From positions 1 to 12,858 of the forward strand of contig CAZIEW010000096.1 in the NCBI GenBank assembly GCA_964538515.1: a stretch of 12,858 nucleotides of DNA, written 5' to 3'. Shown in pieces: positions 7,372-12,858 of the stretch (position 1 is the first letter of the stretch; each line of letters opens with the position of its first letter). This stretch comes from CALBZH01 sp964538515. GTDB taxonomy: Bacteria; Desulfobacterota; Syntrophobacteria; Syntrophobacterales; Syntrophobacteraceae. The notes under the pieces were generated by a model that did not search any database, was not told where the DNA came from, and saw nothing but the letters and a program-made list of their open reading frames with translations. The position numbers and the translations under genes were made by a program.

Positions 7372-9657
7372 ATGAAATCTGTGGAGCGCGCAATAAAAGC
7401 CGTCGCATTTATTTTCCTTGGACTTTTGTCCCTTGCCATTCCTCAGGACTCATCGGCAAAGGTGCCCAGCAAAAGGATTTTGATTCTCTACCCCTTTCAT
7501 AGCTACATGCCCGGGTTCATCAAGTTTGAGACCGGCCTTCGATCAGCATTGGCAGCTTCGCAGGATTACCGGTTCGAGCTCTTCGTCGAGTGTCTGGATC
7601 TGGACAAATCCCCAAGTGCTCAACATCACGAGAAACTAATAGAACTGCATCGGGAAAAATACGCCGCCTTCGAAATCGACCTCATCGTTGCCGTCCTGCG
7701 CTTATCCCTTGATGTTGTGGCGAAACAGAGCCCCGAATCCTTCCTGAAAGTCCCTGTCATTCTCGTCGAACAGGACCCCAGGTTCCTCGATGACCCTCCC
7801 CCGGGACCCCTTGCCGCCGTCGTGACCAGCAGGTTGGACATCGAGGGAACCCTGGCTCTTGCCCTCCACCTCCACCCTGATGTCCGCAAGGTTGTTGTTG
7901 TGAACGGGGCCTCCCGGTTCGACCAAATGCTTCAAGGATGGGCCAGGGAACCCGTGCGCGCCTTCGAGAACCGGGTTGAGCTCGAGTACCTGTCGGGGCT
8001 CCCGATGGATGAGCTCGTGGATCAGGTTGCGAAGCTCCCCGAGCACTCTCTCGTGCTCTACCTTTCTGTCACTCAGGACGGCAACGGACACGCCTTCGAT
8101 TCCCCCGATGCTCTGGCGCTCATTTCCAAGCAGGCGAGCGCACCCATTTACGGTCTTGCCGAAACGCACATTGGCTCCGGGATCGTCGGTGGTCACCTGA
8201 TCAATTATTCCGCCTTGGGAGCCATGACGGCCCAGGCAGTGCTGCGCACCCTCTCCGGAGAAAAGCCCAGCGGTATGGAGTCTTTCAGGGGAACCGGGAA
8301 TCGTTATGTCTTCGATGCGCGGCAGCTCAAGCGTTGGGGAATCTCTGAGGAAGACCTGCCTCCAGGAAGCGAAGTCCAGTACAGAGAATTTTCCCTATGG
8401 AGAGAATACTGGTGGCAGATCGTTGGGGTTTTTTCGATTGTCTTCGTCCAGGCGCTGCTCATCTCAGCTCTCGTCGTCAGTCGCCAGAAGCAACGCCGGG
8501 CCGATCGCGCTCTGAGATGCGCGGAATCGAAGTATCGGACGGTGGCCGATTACACGTATGACTGGGAATACTGGACGGCCCCGGATGGGAGCTTGAATTA
8601 TGTATCCCCCTCATGCAAGCGCGTTACGGGCTACAGTCCCCGGGAGTTCATCGAAAATCCCTCTCTGCGCCACGAGATCATCATTCCCGAGGATCGCCAT
8701 GTCTGGGATCGGCACAAAGCCGAACCTCGGCTCGAAATGGAGCTGCAGGAAATTCAGTTCCGTATCTACACCCGTGATGGTGAGATCCGCTGGATTGACC
8801 ACATCTGTCGGCCGGTCATCGATCAAGAGGGTCATTTCCAGGGCACCCGGGCCAGCAACAGGGATGTCACGGAGAAGAAGGCGGCCGAAGCTAAGGCTCA
8901 ACAACACCGGGACGAGCTCTCCCATGTGACGCGGGTTGCCGCCCTGGGCGGGCTGACGAGCTCACTTGCCCATGAGCTCAATCAGCCGCTGTCAGCGATC
9001 CTCAATTACGCCAGCGCCGCACAGCGTTTTCTTGCCGGTGGCGAGCCCAATTTGATCAGAGTGGGCGAAGCCCTTCAGGGCATTATCCGGGACGACATCC
9101 GGGCCGCGGAGGTGATCCGAAGGATCCGGTCCCTGCTGAAAAAGGAGGCGATTCGGTACGAATCGCTGTCGCTAAACGACGTAATCGAAGAGATTCTGGA
9201 TCTCATAGGCCACGACGCTGCCCTGGCGAAGGTGTCGATCGCAAAGGAGCTTGACCCCGCCCTGCCACCCATCTGGGGTGACAGGGTTCAACTGCAGCAG
9301 GTCATTCACAATCTCGTTCTGAATGCCGCCGCCGCGATGAGCCGTGATATGCTGGATGCTCCCCGGGTGGTTCTGAGGACCGAGATTTGGGAAGAGTACG
9401 GCGTGAAGGTTTCCGTCAGAGACTTTGGTGCAGGCATTGACGAAGCACATAAGGATCGGCTTTTTGAGCCGTTTTACACGACCAAGCCCGAAGGGTTGGG
9501 GATGGGGCTCGCGATCTGCCACAACATCATCCATGCGCATGAGGGCGCGATTTGGGCCGAGAAGAACCCTGATGGAGGAGCCACATTCCATTTTACCCTG
9601 TGGCTGGCAACAGCCAAGAGCAACGGAGAAGGTCAACAAGGATCTCATCAGGAGTGA
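7372..9657 (+). CDS. Membrane histidine kinase with ABC-substrate-binding-like sensor and PAS domain
   Basis: Inner-membrane sensor kinase, 761 residues. Seen in order: signal peptide or N-terminal anchor (1-29, hydrophobic AVAFIFLGLLSLAIP); a periplasmic ligand-binding module (about 34-330) resembling the ABC_sub_bind family, with RILILYPFHSYMPGF and APIYGLAETHIGSGIVGG; a transmembrane helix (about 349-371); a PAS domain (about 384-505) ending in the DVTEKK linker; and a HisKA domain with phospho-acceptor His534 in SLAHELNQPLSAIL, the FixL/DctB-like type. The HATPase domain has an N box at HNLVLNAAAA (646-655), a G1 box DFGAG (684-688) and GLGMGL (708-713). All catalytic motifs look intact. 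GGAG (7357-7360) is 11 bases before the ATG, slightly far. It probably senses a small solute outside the membrane and phosphorylates the FixJ-type regulator 85 bases downstream; the ligand is unknown, and an operon substrate is only a guess. Confidence 0.93.
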   Translation: MKSVERAIKAVAFIFLGLLSLAIPQDSSAKVPSKRILILYPFHSYMPGFIKFETGLRSALAASQDYRFELFVECLDLDKSPSAQHHEKLIELHREKYAAFEIDLIVAVLRLSLDVVAKQSPESFLKVPVILVEQDPRFLDDPPPGPLAAVVTSRLDIEGTLALALHLHPDVRKVVVVNGASRFDQMLQGWAREPVRAFENRVELEYLSGLPMDELVDQVAKLPEHSLVLYLSVTQDGNGHAFDSPDALALISKQASAPIYGLAETHIGSGIVGGHLINYSALGAMTAQAVLRTLSGEKPSGMESFRGTGNRYVFDARQLKRWGISEEDLPPGSEVQYREFSLWREYWWQIVGVFSIVFVQALLISALVVSRQKQRRADRALRCAESKYRTVADYTYDWEYWTAPDGSLNYVSPSCKRVTGYSPREFIENPSLRHEIIIPEDRHVWDRHKAEPRLEMELQEIQFRIYTRDGEIRWIDHICRPVIDQEGHFQGTRASNRDVTEKKAAEAKAQQHRDELSHVTRVAALGGLTSSLAHELNQPLSAILNYASAAQRFLAGGEPNLIRVGEALQGIIRDDIRAAEVIRRIRSLLKKEAIRYESLSLNDVIEEILDLIGHDAALAKVSIAKELDPALPPIWGDRVQLQQVIHNLVLNAAAAMSRDMLDAPRVVLRTEIWEEYGVKVSVRDFGAGIDEAHKDRLFEPFYTTKPEGLGMGLAICHNIIHAHEGAIWAEKNPDGGATFHFTLWLATAKSNGEGQQGSHQE

Positions 9658-9676
9658 TGAGGTCCCTGCCCTCTGC

Positions 9677-9690
9677 CGCCTGCTGAGGCG
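9677..9690 (+). repeat. Hairpin between kinase and regulator genes
   Basis: CGCCT (9677-9681) and AGGCG (9686-9690) form a perfect 5-bp stem with a GCTG loop in the 85-base gap. No T-run follows, so it is not a normal terminator. It could tune relative expression or be incidental. Confidence 0.25.
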
Positions 9691-9742
9691 CTCTCGGATG
9701 AATCGAACGCCTCCGGTACAAATCAGGTCATTGTGAGCACCC

Positions 9743-10363
9743 ATGAGCCAGACAACCGTTTTTGTCGTTGACGACGATGACTCCCACCGCGATTCCCTGA
9801 GGCTCCTACTGGAATCGGCAGGGCTCGAGGTGAGAAGCTTCTCCTCGGCCCGTGGTTTTCTTGACGAGGCCGACCCCGGGACGCCGGGGTGTCTCCTGCT
9901 CGACGTGCGCATGCCCGGAATGAGCGGTCTTGATCTTCAAAATGAATTGGCCAAGGCGAAGATTTCCCTCCCGATCATTTTCATCACCGGGCACGGCACG
10001 ATCCCCCTGAGCGTGCGCGCCATCAAAGCCGGTGCCGTGGACTTTCTCGAGAAACCTTTCGATGAGCGGGATCTCTTCGACGCGATTCATCGGGCGATCG
10101 AACTGGACCGGCAGAGAAGGCTGGAAAGAGACAAGTCGCTGGGAATTCAACAGTTGTTCGATTCCTTGTCTCCGCGTGAGCGGCAGGTTTTCACCCTCGT
10201 CGTTTCCGGCATGTTGAATAAACAGATCGCTCACAAACTCGCAATCACCGAAGGGACCGTGAAGGTCCACCGCGGGCGAATCATGGAAAAGATGAAAGCG
10301 GATTCCCTGGCCGACCTGGTCCGCCATGCCGCAAAGCTGGGCGTTGAGATCCCGTTGGACTAA
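9743..10363 (+). CDS. FixJ-type response regulator (receiver plus LuxR HTH)
   Basis: Cytoplasmic transcription regulator, 206 residues, the normal FixJ/NodW/TodT size. Seen: receiver domain (about 4-120) with acidic pocket D10-D13, phospho-acceptor Asp54 in LLLDVRMPG, Thr82 in FITGHG and Lys104 in FLEKPF. A short linker follows, then a LuxR/GerE helix-turn-helix (about 141-200) with LSPRERQVFTLVVSG and IAITEGTVKVH-like recognition-helix spacing. It is the likely direct partner of the preceding kinase, which has the matching FixL-type HisKA. The start has only a weak ribosome site (AGGT, 9725-9728), so it may be translated less than the kinase. Targets cannot be read from the sequence; the adjacent transport/glycyl-radical run is one candidate. 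Confidence 0.95.
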   Translation: MSQTTVFVVDDDDSHRDSLRLLLESAGLEVRSFSSARGFLDEADPGTPGCLLLDVRMPGMSGLDLQNELAKAKISLPIIFITGHGTIPLSVRAIKAGAVDFLEKPFDERDLFDAIHRAIELDRQRRLERDKSLGIQQLFDSLSPRERQVFTLVVSGMLNKQIAHKLAITEGTVKVHRGRIMEKMKADSLADLVRHAAKLGVEIPLD

Positions 10364-10406
10364 CGCTCTGTCAACTTTGTTCCGCAAGGGACACCCCGCT
10401 TTGATT

Positions 10407-10425
10407 CCCCCTCAAGGGGGCTTTT
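10407..10425 (+). terminator. Intrinsic-terminator-like hairpin after the FixJ-type gene
   Basis: CCCCC (10407-10411) and GGGGG (10416-10420) form a stem with a TCAA loop, then CTTTTT, 44 bases after the regulator stop. The T-run is short and is followed by a run of seven G. A moderate terminator is likely, which would separate the receiver-only gene from the kinase-regulator unit. Confidence 0.55.
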
Positions 10426-10709
10426 TGGGGGGGCTCTTGCCCGGCAAGACCTCTTTGACGGAGTACTGGCCCCTCACCAGCCCCGATGGACGTCATCTAT
10501 TTCACCAAGGTGCAATTGCCTGATTCCCGGCCTTCTGCAATGATACGGATGGGAGAGTTGACGCGAGGGGTTTGCATAAGTCTCTCGATCTCGTATCGAT
10601 GCCCTTTGGTTTCGTCCGGGCAACCGCCACCCGACATACGCCGGAGATCGACATAGCATTTCGAATGGGCTCAAAGCGACCGCCACTGCAGCTGGAATGG
10701 GCCATCGTC
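10426..10709. other. Noncoding gap before the receiver-only gene
   Basis: This stretch between the hairpin and the third signalling gene holds no ORF I can support. An in-frame extension of the receiver gene back to 10572 exists, but it adds a segment with no receiver homology. A TTGACG hexamer at 10558-10563 has no matching -10 element at normal spacing. Promoters for the downstream gene probably lie here but I cannot place them. Confidence 0.4.
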
Positions 10710-10713
10710 AGGA
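10710..10713 (+). promoter_or_regulatory. Ribosome binding site deciding the receiver gene start
   Basis: AGGA lies eight bases before the ATG at 10722 but only two before the ATG at 10716. This favours 10722, where the protein begins MIEKKCSVYVVEDD as receiver domains do. Confidence 0.55.
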
Positions 10714-10721
10714 TCATGGTT

Positions 10722-11090
10722 ATGATTGAGAAGAAATGCAGCGTTTATGTTGTCGAAGACGATCGATCCGTCCTCGATTCGCTGACACTCTTGCTCGAAT
10801 CGGTGGGCTATCAGAGCAGGGGCTTCACGTCCGCCGAAGAGCTGCTCGAATCCGGCGCAATACAAAACGCCTGCTGCCTCATCCTCGATATTGAGCTGCC
10901 TGGCATGAGCGGCTTTCAGTTACAGGAGGTTTTAGTCGCTTCGCATACCGCGGTTCCCGTGATCTTCATAACCGGCCACGACCTCCCTGCGATGGAAGGG
11001 CAGGCCCTAAGGCTTGGAGCGATTGCCTATCTTCGAAAGCCGTTTGACGACCGAGCGCTTCTCACGGCGCTTCAACCTTGCAGGAAATGA
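10722..11090 (+). CDS. Receiver-only response regulator (FixJ-like receiver, no output domain)
   Basis: A 122-residue single-domain response regulator. Seen: acidic pair in VYVVEDD near the N-terminus, phospho-acceptor Asp56 in LILDIELPGMSG, Thr in FITGHD and Lys in YLRKPFDD, so the phosphorylation site is complete. The receiver resembles that of the FixJ-type gene upstream, but the reading frame stops right after the last receiver helix, with no LuxR domain. The start chosen has an AGGA at proper spacing; the longer frame from 10572 is not supported. It may act as a phosphate sink or competitor for the upstream kinase, or as a protein-binding switch. It could instead be a regulator that lost its DNA-binding half, but no LuxR-like remnant is visible downstream. 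Confidence 0.85.
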   Translation: MIEKKCSVYVVEDDRSVLDSLTLLLESVGYQSRGFTSAEELLESGAIQNACCLILDIELPGMSGFQLQEVLVASHTAVPVIFITGHDLPAMEGQALRLGAIAYLRKPFDDRALLTALQPCRK

Positions 11091-11095
11091 GGGGG

Positions 11096-11204
11096 TGCAA
11101 TTCACGACCCTTGGGATTACTTGGAGCCAAGGCATCGGGTGTCGGGGAGAGAGAGGCGAGGAGTCGCCAGCGTGGCGACCTGAAACCGACGGTCTCGAAT
11201 TGCA
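11096..11204 (+). ncRNA. Possible structured RNA element upstream of the lipoprotein gene
   Basis: Imperfect outer arms TGCAATTCACGACC (11096-11109) and GGTCTCGAATTGCA (11191-11204) pair at 12 of 14 positions. Inside are CCTTGG (11109-11114) with CCAAGG (11127-11132), GTCGG (11141-11145) with CCGAC (11186-11190), and nested GTCGCC (11163-11168) with GGCGAC (11174-11179). Together they could form a branched structure. One base is shared between the outer arm and the first hairpin. It could be a leader regulating the lipoprotein, a small RNA, or chance in GC-rich DNA. No known riboswitch class is recognised. Confidence 0.3.
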
Positions 11205-11252
11205 AGGGCAATGAGGTATCCATTCACCAACGCCAAGAAATGAGGTGATGTC

Positions 11253-11417
11253 ATGGAACTGAGAAAGATTTTCGTTTTTGCGCTGGGGTTGCTCATGCTG
11301 GTGACCTTCGGTTGCGCCGGAACGAGCCAATACCAAGCAGGCAGCGGGTCTCCTGCGAACGACTGTAATGGTGACATACCGAGTCCATATCCGCCGTACT
11401 GCAGACCCATTCATTAA
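11253..11417 (+). CDS. Small putative lipoprotein, 54 aa
   Basis: Short ORF with a good signal sequence: MELRKIF, a hydrophobic stretch FALGLLMLVTFG, then Cys21 followed by AGTS. The lipobox (TFGC) is not perfectly canonical at -3 and -2 but resembles lipoprotein signals. The mature part is about 34 residues, Ser/Gly rich at first, then Pro/Tyr rich (PSPYPPYC), with Cys38 and Cys50 that could form a disulfide. GAGG (11242-11245) is seven bases before the ATG. It would be exported and lipid-anchored, probably in the outer membrane. Function unknown; it resembles the many tiny lipoproteins of Gram-negative genomes. It stands alone between the receiver gene and the convergent gene. Confidence 0.65.
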   Translation: MELRKIFVFALGLLMLVTFGCAGTSQYQAGSGSPANDCNGDIPSPYPPYCRPIH

Positions 11418-11588
11418 CATGGATGCTCGCTCTCCTTTCTGGGTCTTGCAGCAAATGAGTTGGTTGGACCCGATCGTCGGGACGGTGATGCCGATGGTTT
11501 ATCGGATCGTCGCCATGACGTTTTGCCTGTTGCCGACGCCACGCCGTTTGGGTCGCCGTGGTTGATCCGATTCGCTGCTCCGTTGAAT

Positions 11589-12857
11589 TTACAGGATCTC
11601 TTCCAGGATGCACTTCGTGATGAGGTAGGTCGGCTTGACGCCTTCGGCGCCCAAGCTGCCGGACGCGAGGGTCTGGCCGCTCATGAGCGGGTTGTCAGAG
11701 GCGTAGTAGGCATACCGGACCTTCACGTCTTTGGAGATGTGCCCGCGGATCATGGCCGCGTTGATGGCGCGATGGTAGTGGCCGCCTTCCATTTCCAGGC
11801 CCACGGCTTTCCAGCTCGTCGTTTTGAAGGTTTCGAGGACATCACGGTTCTGCAGGGACGTTCCGAGCACCGTGATGATCGGACCGACAAAAACGTCCTG
11901 GTAGCCGGCGAAGTCCTCCTCCGTGAGGTCGTTGTCCAGGATGTAGTTGTGCGCCGACCCTTCGAGCACATGGGCCGTGGCGATCATGATGTCGCCCTTT
12001 TTCCCGCGCAGCGTCCCCGCCTTCCCCATGACCGACATGGAGCGCAAGTTCAGGTTCCTTTCCTCGCCATCGATCACCATGGGCTGCAGGAGAGAGTCGA
12101 TCAGCTCGAAAGCTTGGGTTCCGAAGGCGTAATCCATGACGAGAATCACCGGCTTTTCGGCTTTCACGGCATCGAGGTCGAATCGCAGCTCGGGGTGCAG
12201 CCCGTCGAAGTCCATCCGGGCGGTGTCGATGATCTGGCAGTCGACGTGCGCCCCGCTCTCGTCGGGGATCTCATGGAACCCATGATTCCGGGCATACTCC
12301 AGCACCTCGCCACCGCGACGACGAAGCTCCCGCACAAAGTCGTAAAGATCCCGGGGCAACTGCGCCTGCGAGCCGACTCCAACGGCCCCGTACCCGTAGA
12401 GGAGATTGACGACGCTGTGCGGGTTGGAGCTGATGAGGTGCAAGGGACGATCCTCCAATCCCAGCTCGCGCAGCTTTCCCTTGAGCTGCGCGGACCATCG
12501 CTTCCCATAGATGTGATGCAGGATCACATGACTCAAGTCAGGTGTGAACTGTATCTCGATATCCGTTTGTGTTTGAGTGATGGTCTCTATGCCTTTTCCA
12601 AGCTTGTAGATGATCTCACACAGGCCATTGCATAGATTTGTCTCTTTTTTACACGATTCGAAATAGTCGTAGGTTTCCCTCGTTTCATGGAACGTTCTTC
12701 CGAGGATGATGCTCAGATTCCAGATCGCACGATTTAGGCTCTCATTGTCGAGCTCACCTTCCATCGTGACGAATTTTTCCAATTCCTTCCACTCCGTGGT
12801 CAGATTCCCTTCCTGGTCTCTCATCTTGCTGTGAATATTCTTCGCCTCGATATACAA
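11589..12857 (-). CDS. Uncharacterised protein with nucleoside-phosphorylase-like C-terminal half (N-terminus cut by window edge)
   Basis: At least 422 residues; the frame is open to the window edge, where only a TTG is available, so the true start is probably outside. Residue numbers are counted from that TTG. The N-terminal third (about 1-150) is helical, charged and unrecognised, with clustered cysteines (CKKETNLCNGLC). The C-terminal part shows features of the PNP/UDP/MTA nucleosidase superfamily: GKAGTLRGKKGDIMIATAHV, GLEMEGGHYHRAI with Glu355 and Glu357 (the EMEG ribose-binding position in the family), and VRYAYYASDNP with Ser387-Asp388 at the position of the catalytic SD. Known enzymes cleave nucleosides to base plus sugar or sugar phosphate; that activity here is inferred. 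The opposite-strand frame over the same span reads as a low-information shadow. The gene faces the lipoprotein gene, with 171 bases between stops. Confidence 0.8.
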   Translation of the reverse strand: MYIEAKNIHSKMRDQEGNLTTEWKELEKFVTMEGELDNESLNRAIWNLSIILGRTFHETRETYDYFESCKKETNLCNGLCEIIYKLGKGIETITQTQTDIEIQFTPDLSHVILHHIYGKRWSAQLKGKLRELGLEDRPLHLISSNPHSVVNLLYGYGAVGVGSQAQLPRDLYDFVRELRRRGGEVLEYARNHGFHEIPDESGAHVDCQIIDTARMDFDGLHPELRFDLDAVKAEKPVILVMDYAFGTQAFELIDSLLQPMVIDGEERNLNLRSMSVMGKAGTLRGKKGDIMIATAHVLEGSAHNYILDNDLTEEDFAGYQDVFVGPIITVLGTSLQNRDVLETFKTTSWKAVGLEMEGGHYHRAINAAMIRGHISKDVKVRYAYYASDNPLMSGQTLASGSLGAEGVKPTYLITKCILEEIL

Positions 12858-12858
12858 G

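Noticed and set aside
7372..9657. The kinase as a true heme-binding FixL
   Set aside because: The core is FixL-like, but the PAS domain shows no recognisable heme-ligand context and the protein has a periplasmic solute-binding-like sensor, so oxygen sensing is not supported.
10558..10563. TTGACG as a -35 promoter element before the receiver gene
   Set aside because: No acceptable -10 hexamer lies 15-19 bases downstream.
10572..10721. N-terminal extension of the receiver-only gene
   Set aside because: The added 50 residues show no receiver features, and an AGGA ribosome site at normal spacing favours the ATG at 10722.
11469..11481. CCCGA-TCG-TCGGG hairpin as a bidirectional terminator between convergent genes
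   Set aside because: Only five base pairs with a three-base loop and no T-run on either strand.
11419..11565. A 48-codon plus-strand frame with a hydrophobic middle after the lipoprotein gene
   Set aside because: No Shine-Dalgarno sequence before its ATG and a basic, low-information tail. The hydrophobic run is short, so chance is the better explanation.
11460..12635. A 391-codon plus-strand frame opposite the nucleoside-phosphorylase-like gene
   Set aside because: Its translation is rich in Asp, Val, His and Arg without domains or a ribosome site, typical of the antisense of a GC-rich gene. The minus frame has recognisable superfamily motifs.

Overview
The window is GC-rich DNA (roughly 60% or more by eye in most genes). 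It comes from a Gram-negative bacterium with an anaerobic or facultative life style. Signs of this are a glycyl-radical-enzyme activase, a sensor kinase with a periplasmic sensor, a small lipoprotein and FixJ-type regulators. The mix of families would fit Nitrospirota, NC10 or Desulfobacterota-type bacteria, but nothing here fixes the lineage. No rRNA, tRNA, CRISPR array or transposase was seen.

Left part (29-7071, all on the + strand): a tightly packed gene run. It encodes a divergent phosphofructokinase-superfamily protein, a radical-SAM glycyl-radical-enzyme activase, an AspT/YidE-type exchanger with two TrkA-C domains, a beta-carbonic anhydrase, a BASS-type transporter and a SulP anion transporter with a STAS domain. 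Spacings are 12 nt, 5 nt, a 4-nt overlap, 68 nt and a 4-nt overlap. The glycyl radical enzyme that the activase would serve is not in the window and may lie upstream of base 1. The first four genes and SulP share high GC, whereas the BASS gene is clearly AT-richer and looks like a later insertion. My working inference is an anaerobic pathway in which a glycyl radical enzyme acts on a carboxylate, AspT-type exchange moves substrate and product, and carbonic anhydrase plus SulP handle CO2/bicarbonate or another anion.

Middle part (7072-11090, + strand): a 300-bp gap holds hairpins, a possible small minus-strand ORF and an extended -10 promoter motif. It is followed by a three-gene signalling module: a membrane histidine kinase with an ABC-substrate-binding-like periplasmic sensor and a PAS domain, a FixJ-type regulator with a LuxR DNA-binding domain, and a receiver-only regulator. 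A terminator-like hairpin lies after the FixJ-type gene, and the receiver-only gene is separated from it by about 358 bp.

Right part (11091-12858): a potentially structured noncoding stretch (about 11096-11204), a 54-residue lipoprotein gene, and a convergent minus-strand gene cut by the window edge. The latter's C-terminal half carries nucleoside-phosphorylase-like motifs (EMEG and SD). It is otherwise an uncharacterised family and is, with the divergent phosphofructokinase, the best candidate for undescribed biochemistry.
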